From: Ascaphus truei
Taxonomy: Eukaryota > Chordata > Amphibia > Anura > Ascaphidae
Reading direction: 5' to 3'
Assembly: GCA_036426205.1 (NCBI GenBank)
Contig: CM071570.1
Coordinates: forward strand, 141,786,563-141,850,562
Length of the DNA stretch: 64,000 nt
Part shown: piece by piece, positions 1 through 12,034 of the stretch
How positions within the stretch are numbered: the first letter of the stretch is position 1
Layout of the letters: each line of letters starts with the position of its first letter
Translations under genes and position numbers: made by a program
Notes under the pieces: model-generated
Databases searched by the model: none
The model's input: only the letters and a program-made list of their open reading frames with translations
Told to the model about the DNA's origin: nothing

Positions 1-3000
1 ATTTAATTAACTATTGGGGGTATAGGTTTCCTATGATGTTGATAGGCAGACCCCTTCCTGTAATTGTTATTCAATTGCATGTGATCATAGTACGTCGACA
101 GACTATCTAGGCTGTTAACCATATGGGCTTCATAGTGTACTCTCTATTCAAGTGTCACATTAATTGTGGCATTTTTGAGTCGAAATGGAGTGGACGATTG
201 GAGGAAAGATCGGGACTCTGCACAACAACTTGCAACTGTGAGAAACTTAACTTCGAAATGCTGTGACTTCTTGTAACTCTTTCCTGTCCCCAAGTACCTG
301 GGAAGGGCTCTCCTCCAGGCATCTCACACTATGCCCTCCCCTATTGCTTTTTCTGTTTTACTGTTTTCCTCACTCCTTTTGTGAAATCTCTGTTCTCTCC
401 AACTTCCGCAAACCAGCCTGCAGAACCATTATTTATAACACCTACTCGACCACCTCTCCACAACCCCCAACAATTTTTAACCCTCAATAAAAAAACACCA
501 CAAATCCTCTATTCAAGCCAGGGCGTCTATCTACCTCCTTCCTGCTGCTGGGGATCTCTGGATCCTCTAAGCCTGACCTAGACATAAACAACACCTGATC
601 TCACTCATGCCGTCCGCTGCCACCAATCTTCCCTGTAATTGTGTTACACCCGTATCCATTTTAAATACTGATTAACCTTAACACTTCGCACCCACAAAAT
701 AAAGCATTCCACATCAGCCTATGCCTCCTGGTTTTTAGCTGTCCACCACTCAGTCACCTCTACCACACCATGTGGCACAGCCCTGCGCTCTACTGCACTT
801 ATTCCCTCATCGGCGCATGTCTCTGTGAAGTTATCCCCTAAAACTTCTTATAGTAACTCTTCGGGGCAGGGAGTATTAACCTTTACCTATTGTCTGTTTG
901 CTGCATTTATGTATGATTTATAATTCCCTTGTACTATGAATCTTTTGAAGCGCTGAGGGTAGACACTTTTGGGCGCTATAATGAGAATAAGAACATACAA
1001 TATAATGAGGCCGCCCCGCGTGTTTATTTGCACAGGATGTAGAATGGTGAATTCGATGATTGTGAGTGACTATAGATGTCGTAGACACAAACCCTAATCG
1101 TCTATTTGGAATTTTTATGATTTTTAATTCAGCACATAGGATGCACCCATGCCACCACGCTAGGGCAGCATTGCGGGCGACATCATCAATGTATGACAAA
1201 TAATTTTCACCTACAAACTTCAAGTGAAAAAAGGTATTTCTCTCCTGTAGGTAATCACAAGTCACTCTTCCTAGGTATCACATTTGACTCCTCCCTCACA
1301 TTTACAATGTTGCTAAAAAAACCTGTCGTTTTTTTCCTCATAACTTGCAAAATACCATTTCCTTGCCGCGGGGTAAGTGTGTTTATAACCAACATGCAAG
1401 TAGCCACTATTGTACTCCCGGGGAAGGGTCTCTCGTTCTGGTACCCTTCCCCTCTGTCTCCGGCTTCCCTGCCATTCGTGCTCTCCCTCCCATCATAGAT
1501 CTGGAAACGACTGTGTCCGCTTCTAGCGTCTCGTTCGACGATCATCTACAATTGCTCAGACGTCGTGCTCGCTCAGAACGATTAACTGCTCTCCATCCGT
1601 CTCGACGCTCTCACTCGTACCGACTCTCCACTGGGTCAGTTTTAAATCACATCATTTTACTATTAACAAAATACTCCTCATTTAAGCAACAAACCGGACC
1701 GCACCCGCAACTCTTATATGGCAAACCCTAATTGTGTGCTATACAGGATGAAACCCACGGGTTTAAGAAAGAGGCACTCCTTTATTACAGACACCGCGAG
1801 TAGAGAACACATCAAATCGCCGCAACATAGGCAGAATACGACAGAACTAAACGCTCGCAGAGCGCCGTCTCACAACAGAATCCATAGAACGTTCATATCT
1901 AACCAAGACTCCCTGCCTGGGTACTGAAGCGGTGGACATTGTGTTACAATATAGAAAAGCGACATTTAATTAGGTATTATTACAACTAAATTCAGGCTAG
2001 CTGGAAAAATACACAGGGAACACACTCATTGTGATACAAATTATATTGAGTAGGCATCTATACCCACTCGCTGTAGCTTACTGGCTAAGTCAGAAATGCA
2101 TTCTCCCACAGACTAGTAATAATCACTTGTTAAGAATAGTGTTGTATTTATTACAACAATGGAATGCATCCCAACACGACAACAACAGTAAAATACATAG
2201 AAATATAAACAACCTAGACCTTAAACTGTGGCATAAGATAAATAGATGTGGCCATATGCCATAAGTGAAGCAAAAACGTTAGCTGTAGAAAGGGCTGAGA
2301 GTTTAGCCTGGGTTAATAACACAGCTTTTATTACTAAGAATCCTACGTTGAGACTGGCAACGTAATGCAAAACTGTGTACCAACTAGGATGTTGGCATGT
2401 CCATATAAGGGCACTAAATGGCTGTAAAATGATTTAAATGATATAAGCTATAAACAGGGGGGTCATCAACGTGCATGGGAGAAGAGAGTGGCCAGTGGAG
2501 TGGTAAAGACACTGAAAACTAGCAACCTCCTGAATAGTTGCTTGCCTGGAAGGGAGCCTGGTGCAATTCACAGAGTTTGTGGCTCCATTGTGACAACATG
2601 GGTCAAATCAACTTTATCCCCTTGCCTCAAGCACCAAAAAACCATAGATGATAACTATACCACGGGGGGCGAAAAAAAGGTACCCTAGGCGCCTGCAAAA
2701 ATGACTCTGTAAGCAGCTGCATGGAGACAATATAAGTCAGCACTATAGCAGAACAGTCGATGCTATATTTATGGTAATCCACAAACCAAAAACCAAACTA
2801 GAAAAAAACTGACCGCATGAGAGAAAATAAAAGGAATCTGCCCAGAGACGATACAGCAGCTTCTGATCAATAAACTGTAGCATCTAGGGCATCTTTTCCC
2901 TCCCGATACCCAAATTCTTGGCTGAGTACTCTACACGTGGGTGGCACCTCCCCCATGAGCTGCACTCCATCCTCAGCTTTTTACAACCTTGGGAATCTAT

Positions 3001-4600
3001 TTCACTTGTGCTGCAAGAACAGCAAACTGTAAAACAGGGAACTGTGTCCCTGTTTTAACAAATGTGCCTCTAATCCAATCAGTGTGATGTTACTGGCTGG
3101 TCGTACAATTAAACCAACAAAACCCAGGCTGATAGAGGGATTTTGTTAGAAAAAGCCTGCCTTTTGAGACAGAAGAAAGATTCCTGTAGTCTCACAATTG
3201 GGGGAGCAATAGCCAAGAAGAGAAACGGCCTGCATTGAGCTCAGAAGGACTGGCTTATCATGCTGAAGCAAGACCAACAGGGAGACACAACTGTCAAACT
3301 TGCAACTGGAGAACAATTGCTGTAGCACACAAATGTTTTAACCGACCAAGAGATCAGATAGGATATTTCCACCTACAAACTACCAGAGAAAGACAGATAA
3401 AGACTTACTTTCTACGACTGTGTATATGCTTGGCGCTCAATATCAAAATCTATATTGTTAGTGTGGGTGCGGAAGACAATGCTATCTAAGGGAGTTTGAC
3501 TGCATAGTTAACTAGAAATATTCCCCATTGGAACACAAGCTTTAAATTTGTGACCCCTTATTTGCTACGTATTTGATATTTCATTGTGTTAAAGAACAGG
3601 CGGCAAATAAAAGCGGGTTATAATATTTTCACCCTAAAAACCAGTCTATTGCGATACCGTCTGAGACACGTCGTCTTACCAGGCCCTACTATGGTTCTTA
3701 TGCCTCATACAAGAAGTAAAGGAAGGGTTCAACAGTGAGTGTTAGACCTTACCATTTTTGGTTATTACCCCGTTTCCATTTGGTATGCAGGTACGGACGC
3801 TTGGCGGCAAGGGTTTCAAAAACCAAATGAACCAAGTAAAATTATTATTATATACTTGAGTATGTTCACTTTAACTTATATTAACCATAATATGGTTTGT
3901 CCATTGGTTAGCATTGTGGCAATACCCCTGTTTATTGTGTTGAGTCTCTACAACAATGCCAGGCTGCGCACCAATACGAGAACGTAAGCAGTGTGGCCCC
4001 TGATATCGTTCTAGTAAGGTTTTGATGTTATGTTTTTTTAAGTAATCGCCATTTAGGCACCTGTAAATAACCCTGTTCAATTAACCTTGAAAGTGTAATC
4101 CTGGACTTGTAAATAGCAGGACAAAAAACCCTGAAGCGTGACTGGGCATTATCACAACAGGACGATGAAATTGATTTTTTATAATATTGAGTGCAATTTT
4201 TCATATTAAAACTCACCCATGCCCTCTCTACTGTATACAGGATGTACTGCAGAATATACTGTGTTCTGTCCTTTCCGGCCTGACCCTTTTTTTTCCCCCC
4301 CCGCTCATAACCAACAGATTGCTCGCATGCGGTTATTTAACTTTAAATTCCTGACACAGTCAAATCAGTTAAAGCTTGAGCTTCTGTTGTCTGACCCCAT
4401 AGTGTGATGGAGAGGCCATAACCAATAAATCCCCTTATAATAAAGATGAGCCCCCGGCCTGATGCCTCATCTGGCCACATCTGAATACATCCCTGTTGGG
4501 TTGCAAACTCAAGTAGGTACATCCAGCGTTATAGCATTTTCTTAATACTATACTAGTATTGGGTTAACAGGAGGGAGTATGAGCTTCCCGAAGCTCAAGA
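1..4600. other. Non-coding sequence, nothing recognised
   Basis: AT-rich sequence with scattered short open frames, none with a codon pattern, domain motif or splice context that I recognise. There is a C/T-rich patch near 270-560. I see no terminal inverted repeats, target duplications or tandem arrays of note. Confidence 0.5.
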
Positions 4601-4689
4601 AGCTGCTCAACATGGAACCTTGCATGGGCACATAAGACGACCCAGATGGTGGCAGGCGTCCGGGAAGAGCACTCTGGAGCTGCCCGTGT

Positions 4690-4940
4690 TAAGACCCCGT
4701 TTAGCACCAACCGGTAGAATGCAGGGGAGATTGTTTTGCGCGTGTATTGGTGCTAGCTGACCGCTCTGGTGCTTATTCAATTTCCTGGTTTGATCCCAGC
4801 AAGGCACTGTAACCAAATATACTCTTGTGTAAAATAAGCTTTTTTTTTTTTTTGTGGGTGCAAAACACTCGGCTGACCGTTTGGGTGTATGTTCCTAGAG
4901 GCTTGTCTCCCTGGATCAAATCCCAGCAAGCAATATGATT
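4690..4940 (+). repeat. Possible tRNA-derived SINE-like repeat, two modules
   Basis: Two similar modules lie head to tail. Each has GCTGACCG followed by a GGGTGTA/GGTGCTTA-like stretch, then a B-box-like motif: GGTTTGATCCC near 4790 and GGATCAAATCCC near 4911. After each motif comes CAGCAAG and then a T-rich stretch. This resembles the tRNA-like head of a SINE with a Pol III B box. The A boxes are poor and no target-site duplication is clear, so this is a weak call; it could be an unrelated repeat. Confidence 0.35.
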
Positions 4941-6886
4941 TTTTAACATTTTTTTATAATTGCCCCTCTCTCTGCATTTGGTTCATTTTTTGGGCCACAA
5001 ATCCTGATTTGTTGCTGGGACCCTAGGTGGTCTGGTTTTTGGTCCACCGCCGTCCTCTGCATCCAGCAGGCCTTGAAGAATATAACTTTGTGGTGGGAGC
5101 GATATATTTAATAGGAATAATGTGGAACCCTAGCAGGTAAGCTAGGCTCAGTATCTTGGGGTAATCATCAGGTGGAGTTTCCCACGCTCCCGTCTTAAAA
5201 GGTTATAGGCTAGGAATGTTTGTCTTTTTTTTTATAGGTAGCTCAAAGTCATAGGGTGGTAGCAGCTATAGAAACTACGCGTCAACCAACTTCTATTAAA
5301 TGAGAGCAGGTGTGTTATGTTTACCGGAGGTGATTTGGAATGATCTGATGTGGCCCTCACAGTCAGTACGTCGCTTGGTATAATCTCCTAATGTGTCCTT
5401 ACCAAAGTATTTCCCACTCCTCCAATGGAGAAATAGACGGTCAACATCATCACAAGGACTGTATAGGTAACCTGTAACACAAGGTAAATCCCCCACCAGT
5501 AGTCCTCCAGATATAACCAATTGGGTTGAAAGAATCTCTTTTACATTATGGAAACCAGGGTGAGCAAAGGGAGAGGAAAAATACATACATATACAATGGA
5601 AAAAAGGTTGCTGGCAACCAAGAAGGCAACAAGAAGACTACAATGGTAACACCATGGTAACCCATCACCTTTCCGTTAGCAGGTGAATGATCTTGTTAGG
5701 CTGTATTCAGACCTTCTCATGGGGACTCATCCCGGGGCTTCTTGTCGTAGTTCCTTCGTTTGTATACAGGGACATACGCTGAACGTGGGCATGCATGATG
5801 TGAACTGCTTTATGGAGGGTGTCTTCTGAACGGCATAAGGACTATGGTCTTGCAATGCAGCACAAATCGTTGTGCAGTGCGTCCTTCAACGATGATATAG
5901 GTACCTACAGAAGACAGTGTAAGGGATATATTGTAACTAACTATGTCCGTTGGAAAAGAAAGAGACGGACATTTCCATTGGTCAAGTAACTTGCTGTTCT
6001 GGTGGCCTTCACAACCAATGTCTGTCTATTGAATCACTGATTCACTGCACCAAACGTGCAGCTGACCACGGCACAGTAAAATACCCCCTTCTGGTTGTCC
6101 ATCTGCACTCTCTCAACTGTAAGCGGTCACACTTTTGTTGGGGAGCACAAAAATATGGCTCCTAGAAAGTAAACTACAATTGTTTACAGACAAACCCATA
6201 GCTCCACGTCTCTGCTGTTCCTGGACAAGGGGCCCCCGTCTACCAGTCATCTCAGCCCTCTTCGGGTAAGAACTGAGGCCTACCCACTCGGCAGCCTGGA
6301 GTTGGGCTTCTCTCACAATTCATGGCCCACACATTGTGGTCATTGGTAGAACCTCACCTAGAGTAATTGTGTTCTTGTGCTAAGACCACGCACACTAAAT
6401 GCAAGCACAGATAGCAGTAACTTACTCAACACAGACACAACCAACAACACCCTCTTCACACACCAAACCACCAACTTACATACACACACCAAGAAACCAT
6501 AGCAAGAAGACAAGAGTGGTAGAAAACGTTTGCCCCAACAAAACACTGCCCCGCTGCATTTTGTAGTCTCTGAAACCAAACGAATGCAATTTATCTGGTG
6601 AAGAAACTACTGTGATGTGTTCAATTTCCTTGAGATTGAAGTGGTAAAATGTTTCTCGGTTCAAAATATTTGGGTTTGGGAATTTGACCATGTCCACCCT
6701 CACAGCTCTCCCAGGTGTCCCTCCCGGCCTTTTGTGTAGGTCTACACATTTCAGTTCAGATATAACCTCTTAGGTAATGGAAGATGGGGTCTTTTAATGA
6801 TGTATGGTGTTTCAATCAACCTTTTCTCTGCACGCTTTTTGTTATTGTCTCGCTGTATTTTGGCGACTGTATTTACTGTTTCATAG

Positions 6887-7160
6887 CTCCCTTCTGTCCT
6901 GGTGTCACGTGTCACCCTGCCCGGCGGGGAGAGGCTCATACTCCCTTCTGTCTGTGTCACTGTCACTCTCTGCGGGGGAGTGGGAGGCCCTTCCATAGCT
7001 CCCTTCTGTCTTTTGGTCACTGTTCACTCTGCGGGGTGAGGGGAGGCTCAAATCAAGCTCCCTTCTGTCTGTGTCCACTGTCCCGCTGCGGGGGGAGGGC
7101 AGGCTCATGCTCCTTCTGTCTGTGGGTCACTGTCCACTCGTGCGGGGGGAGGGGCAAACG
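6887..7160 (+). repeat. Minisatellite, about five 52-59 bp units
   Basis: CTCCCTTCTGTC or a close variant recurs at about 6887, 6941, 6999, 7058 and 7110. Each unit continues as TGTGTCACTGTCCACTCTGCGG-like sequence and a G-rich AGGGGAGGCTCA stretch. Open frames on both strands across this block are by-products of the tandem repeat and are not genes. Confidence 0.85.
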
Positions 7161-7379
7161 TTCACTGAAAATATTGCTCCGCTCCTGTACATTTTGTTGA
7201 AAAACTTGTATTATACAAGTTTGATCACATCCCCCCTCTCCCTGCTATCCTCCACAACCGACTATTACAGTCCGTTAGTTTTTTCCGGACGAGACTTATC
7301 TGTACACCATGCACCATTCAGTAGGCCTCTCCCCGTACTAGGTGACCTTATAGCAGCATTAACCCTCTCTCTCTGCTTG

Positions 7380-8170
7380 GTGTGTGACCCAGATCCATTA
7401 TTTTGCACCTTCTGGCATTAAATTTGTGGTTGTCGTCACCTTCTGCCTTTCTTTTCCATGGACCTAAATCATTTGTCATTTTGTTACGTAGCCTCCTTGC
7501 GTGTCACCTGCAGCTCTTTGCGCCACCTCTACAAGGAAGGCATACGGGTACTTTCCCCTGCCAGGCCATTTCTCATGCCACTATTAAAGATATTTAAAAG
7601 GCACAGTCCCCAGTAACAGCTGGTCCCTGAGGCACGCCACTGTTACCTTCCCCTCCTCGGAATGTTCTCACTTAATGAACAAATCTCTGTCACCCGATCC
7701 TTCAATCCATGTCTTAGGTCTGAGCCACACACACCACAACGACAGCCATAGCCTCTATGGGCAGGCCCCCCTTGGCGTGTGTGTGTGTGGGAGAGCAAAG
7801 CGCTGTGACACGTACGCTGGCAGGGAAGAAAAGATTTTGTCTTCCTCTGTGCGCGGTGGCGCGTCCACCGTGTCGGGCGTGCAGCCAAGTGCAAGGGCAG
7901 ATATGCCCCGTCATGGCCGTGCCCTCCCATCGTGGCTGTAGTCTATGCATGCGCCGCCATGCGCGCGTGCGGCAGGGAGGACTGGGGCCGTAACCTTATC
8001 CATTCTACCACCCGAAGAACCCAATTCCAAGCATAGACGGTTGTTTATCCATCTTCTATGTGGGACAGTGTCAAATGCCCTATAATTTCTAGGTAGTGCT
8101 CCACCCTGACCTTACTTACACAGTCAAACAAAAAACAATTCCCATTTCTATCTTGACATAAATCCTGAGA
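7380..8170. repeat. Old LINE-like interspersed repeat, split by an insertion
   Basis: The segment starting at GACCCAGATCCATTATTTTG (about 7388) and running to about 7710 matches my memory of a widespread old vertebrate repeat (CR1/L3-like): CCTTCTGGCATTAAATTTG, AAATCATTTGTCATTTTGT, then AAAAGGCACAGTCCCCAGTA and CCCTGAGGCACGCCACTGTT. The expected continuation (TCTATGTGGGACAGTGTCAA, TTCTAGGTAGTGCTCCACCC) resumes at about 8056. The two halves are therefore one element interrupted at about 7713-7995. Class and family name are from memory and need a repeat-library search. Confidence 0.5.
7713..7995. mobile_element. GC-rich insertion within an older repeat
   Basis: About 280 bp, strikingly GC- and CpG-rich (a short GT run near 7780, GCGCGGTGGCGCG near 7850, CATGCGCGCGTGCGG near 7960). 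It sits exactly where the flanking LINE-like repeat is interrupted, so it is younger than its host repeat. I cannot define terminal inverted repeats or a target duplication with confidence, so the transposon class is open. Confidence 0.4.
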
Positions 8171-8299
8171 CAGGTTCACCTGTTGTCACCTCCTGCTTGG
8201 AACCCTCCCCAGAGCTTGCAAAAAACCTGTATCGTTCCGGCTTGTCATGTTCTCCTTGGCCTTGCTCCCTGCCTCTCTGTTCTGGCTTCATCGAGTCCT

Positions 8300-8405
8300 N
8301 NNNNNNNNNNNNNNNNNNNNNNNNNNNNNNNNNNNNNNNNNNNNNNNNNNNNNNNNNNNNNNNNNNNNNNNNNNNNNNNNNNNNNNNNNNNNNNNNNNNN
8401 NNNNN
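8300..8405. other. Assembly gap (106 Ns)
   Basis: A run of N. Open frames drawn across it are meaningless. The sequence immediately after the gap is a second copy of sequence at 10920, so the gap sits at a repeat boundary. Confidence 1.
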
Positions 8406-8423
8406 ACGGCTAAGAAGAAAAAC

Positions 8424-8886
8424 GGCCGAAACCCCAGGAAGTGGACGCAGCGGATGACATCACTTCCGGTTGAGTGGAACGCACCGCTGGAACGCACGCC
8501 ACGGAGAGGGGGGAGAGGAGACATCATCCATTCGGCCAGCGAGATCCAGAGAGATCTAAATGCTTGTTTTTAACTGATACCATGTGAGTGTAATCCCCTT
8601 TTTACCTACCAATATAAACTTACAGACGTCTGCACTATGTCCAGTTGTACTTATTAAGGTCGTTTGGAGTCCACATATTTGGGTGAACATTGAGTTCTAC
8701 ATCTCCTGTCCACTGAAGTGACAAATAATTGCATCCCAAAAGATACCTTTATGTGCCTTTAATCTTTTCACGTTTGTGAGTATTTAATATTGAGCCAAGA
8801 CATTTATTCAGATCATAACCATAACAAATTGCAATTACGATTTGTATTTCTTTCACATATGCGCTTCCCGGACACTTCATCATACT
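8424..8886 (+). repeat. Direct repeat, copy 1 (pairs with 10920-11392)
   Basis: It starts GGCCGAAACCCCAGGAAGTG and runs to GGACACTTCATCATAC. It matches 10920-11392 base for base apart from scattered losses of one to three bases in this copy, for example TTGTACTTATTAAGG here against TTGTATCTTTTATTAAGG there. It begins 19 bases after the N gap. Downstream the two copies diverge abruptly. Confidence 0.9.
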
Positions 8887-9429
8887 TCACATCACGAGGA
8901 TTGACCGAGCAATCTCCACCGGGTTACAGCTGCATTCCCTAACATTTGTATAAGTATCACTGTATATTTTTGTATTTTTTGCACATTTATTGCACTAATA
9001 TCACTGTGTATTATCTGATACTTTAGAGCGCCACATTTTGATAAGTTTCCTTTTACAGCTACGATTGTATGCCACCACCAATGATTTATTTATTATAAAC
9101 ACATTTGCACTTTATTATATTATTAATCAAATTACTATTTAGAATTTATCACAACAATTTTATATTTCATATTTTTACTTCATAAAGGAGGCTTACTCAC
9201 ACATTTTTTGTATAAATAACTCTGATCAACCTGTTTCTATAACATTGTGCAGCGCTATATTGCCCTTCTATCTCCCTATGGTGACATCACTGATCAAAGA
9301 CATACAAGAGAGTAGCATCTTCAGCATAATCATCCTACACCATGATGGGGAGGGGTATAGTGAGTGAGCCTACACAGTTAACCCATTAAGGCAGTTAAAC
9401 CCCTTAACTAAATTGTAGTCCCAAACGTA

Positions 9430-9601
9430 TATATATATATATAAAAATATATATATATATATTATAAAAATATTATTTGTATATTGACTGCACTTATATA
9501 TGTGTTTGCTTTTTTCTTGTTGAGTATTTCGTCTTTTATATAATAAAATTGTCTTTCCAAAACAAGATATTTTTATATGTATATTCATTATATATTATAA
9601 C

Positions 9602-9650
<49 letters not shown>
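9430..9650. repeat. AT microsatellites
   Basis: (TA)n runs at about 9430-9462 and 9607-9650, separated by AT-rich sequence. Short open frames rich in Tyr and Ile here are artefacts of the dinucleotide repeat. Confidence 0.95.
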
Positions 9651-9653
<3 letters not shown>

Positions 9654-10607
9654 GTGTGTTGTGAAAAACAATGCATTCGGCGCAACAAGAAACTGTTGTA
9701 AACGTGTTTTAGATATTCAATGATATAGGGGCTAATGAGGTAGATATTTAGTTAGATGAACATAGCATAGATAAATGTTAATCTAAATAGCAATACATAG
9801 AAATTGCACCCAGTAGAATCAAAAGTCAATGGTGTCCCACAGTACTGAGAGAGTCAATGTGCGTGTAATGTCTCTGTGTTTTTTTTTCTATGTCACAACG
9901 GTAAAACAGAGTGGTTAAATACCTTTGGCTTAGAGTCCCAAAGCCAGTGCATGACATATATGTTGAAAGTTTCTCACAGACGCAGTGTTTTCCACTTAAA
10001 TGCAGGTATGGTGCGTCTACTAAATGTCTCACTGGGCGTCTCACTAGCAGGGATCTGTAGTTGCAACTGCCGATCTCCCAATAGAGTGCGGTGGTTCGTC
10101 TTACTCAGCGCCTCCCAAATGGATCTCTCACTGGAGCCTCATGGTCCCAGACTGCTTGTTTCTTCTCTGGTATCCTGCGGGATGATTTCTGGTTCTCTTA
10201 GACAGATGCAATCTTTCCACAGCTCGTCCTCCGATGGCTGCCGGCCGCACGTCCCACAGCTGGTGTGATGCTTTCCTCAGAGATTCCACTATAGATGTAT
10301 AACACTTCCCCTCAGATAATCACCCAGATATTTTCACCTTCCTCTGCAGATCTCCCAATAGTCCAAACAGCACACGTCTCACAAATGATACGCACCTTCC
10401 TCAGCTGCTTCGCAAAGTCACACACCCTGTTCGTGCTTATCAGCTGGCAGAGAGTGTGAATGCTCAGGGCAAGCTTAAATAGCGACTGGGATGGGGACTA
10501 GAGGAAGTGGTGGAAAGTAAAACAAACTGCAGACACTCCAATATCGTAGAAATTGTATAAAGGGTAGAGACAAGGGGTGCCATGTACAAGTAACAGGTAC
10601 ATCTCCT

Positions 10608-10652
10608 CTCAACCCCACGTGTTTTGTCTTATACAGACTTCATCAGGGGTTA
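10608..10652 (-). ncRNA. Degenerate hammerhead-like hairpin in a dispersed repeat
   Basis: Read on the minus strand: AACCC, CTGATGA (an exact match to the hammerhead core CUGANGA), then a hairpin with stem GTCT/AGAC, then AAAA where the hammerhead core needs GAAA, then CACGTG, then GGGTT. AACCC pairs with GGGTT to form stem I. The G-to-A change in the second core box, and a cleavage triplet reading GTG instead of NUH, predict that it is inactive. Known biology: hammerhead ribozymes occur in Penelope-like retroelements and in amphibian repeats. Confidence 0.4.
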
Positions 10653-10919
10653 TAAAAATATAATATAATACCTATATTTATACCTGTGTCTATGCTCCAA
10701 TAGGTTGATTGAAAGATTGTGCATCCAATCAATAAGCAATTAGTGGCCTGGCTGTACTGTATGACCACACATTTAGAGCAATGAAAAAATATATACGCAG
10801 GGAAAATATCTATATGGTTATATATACAGACAATACGGAAGCTGTCACTTTCATAACCTAATTCCGCCAATCCGCTTATATATTACCCAATGCACCCCCG
10901 GAGACTCCCCCTTCTCACC

Positions 10920-11392
10920 CGGCCGAAACCCCAGGAAGTGGACGCAGCGGATGACATCACTTCCGGTTGAGTGGAACGCACCGCTGGAACGCACGCCACG
11001 AGAGAGGGGGGAGAGGAGACATCATCCATTCGGCCAGCGAGATCCAGAGAGATCTAAATGCTTGTTTTTAACTGATACCATGTGAGTGTAATCCCCTTTT
11101 TTTACCTACCAATATAAACTATACAGACGGTCTGCACTATGTCCAGTTGTATCTTTTATTAAGGTCGTTTGGAGTCCACATATTTGGGTGAACATTGAGT
11201 TCTACATCTCCTGTCCACTGAAGTGACAACTAATTGCATCCCAAAAGATACCTTTATGTGCCTTTAATCTTCTCACGTTTGTGAGTATTTAATATTGAGC
11301 CAAGACATCTTATTCAGATCATAACCATAACAATATTGCACTATTACGATTTGTATTTCTTTTCACATATTGCGCTTCCCGGACACTTCATC
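10920..11392 (+). repeat. Direct repeat, copy 2 (pairs with 8424-8886)
   Basis: The fuller copy of the 470-bp repeat that follows the assembly gap. It ends at ATCATAC and then continues as AATCGTAGCT, a 15-base inverted match to 9057-9071. The repeat carries CTTCCGG and GGAACGCACC motifs seen in other GC-rich dispersed repeats of this window. Confidence 0.9.
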
Positions 11393-11911
11393 ATACAATC
11401 GTAGCTACAACCCTCTGAAGAGACGGTCCGATTCTACTTAAGTAGATTTCCAGTGGTGATTTGTGGGGAGCGCAGATGTCACCATATGTGAAAAATATAT
11501 ATATAGAAATATATAGTGTAGAAATTCTTAGATAAAGGACATCTTGAAAACAACAGAAATGAGGACTCACACTTTCCCAGTGGATAAACAGCAGTGGAAA
11601 CACAAATGGTTTTCAGCTCAGGTGGTCAGCGTAATGTTCCTCGGTTGGAAATAGAAGATCACACCTAGTGCAACATTGTATATTCATAAATATAATGTAT
11701 TAAACGAAAAATATTGCACTTACATTTGTACAATATGGCATGGACACATAAAAATGATAGGTGGCTTGATCCCTCTGATCTCTCCGGCCGCTCGCATGCC
11801 ATCACGTCCCTTCCGGCAGTCGTCCGCGTCACTTCCGGATATGGGTGGACCTGCTTTCTGGTGCCGTTGATGCGGGGCGGTCACAGGAGCTTGCGTAGCC
11901 TACTCGAACTT

Positions 11912-11954
11912 AACTCTACGCGTTTCGCTTTAAAAAAAAGCTTCCTCAGGAGTC
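11912..11954 (-). ncRNA. Hammerhead-like ribozyme fold (left palindrome arm)
   Basis: Mirror copy of the fold at 11992-12034, read on the minus strand: GACTC, CTGAGGA, GCTTT...AAAGC hairpin, GAAA, CGCGTA, GAGTT. All conserved hammerhead core bases are present. See the plus-strand entry for pairing details. Confidence 0.5.
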
Positions 11955-11991
11955 ATCTGACATTTCCCCCACATGTACAACTTGATAGGAT

Positions 11992-12034
11992 GACTCCTGA
12001 GGAAGCTTTTTTTTAAAGCGAAACGCGTAGAGTT
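11992..12034 (+). ncRNA. Hammerhead-like ribozyme fold (right palindrome arm)
   Basis: Visible order: GACTC (11992-11996), CTGAGGA (11997-12003, fits core box CUGANGA), a hairpin with stem GCTTT/AAAGC, GAAA (12020-12023, second core box), CGC, GTA (12027-12029, a permitted NUH cleavage triplet), GAGTT (12030-12034). GACTC pairs with GAGTT as a 5-bp stem I. Stem III is minimal: the A-U pair plus one C-G pair with a two-base loop. This is the layout of the minimal type I hammerheads known from Penelope-like elements. Activity is inferred, not shown; the tiny stem III is the main doubt. Confidence 0.5.

Noticed and set aside
4690..4940. A functional tRNA gene
   Set aside because: Only B-box-like words are present; no cloverleaf with acceptor and anticodon stems can be drawn, so at most a SINE relic.
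8183..8573. Frames crossing the N run
   Set aside because: They are open only because unknown bases cannot form stops.
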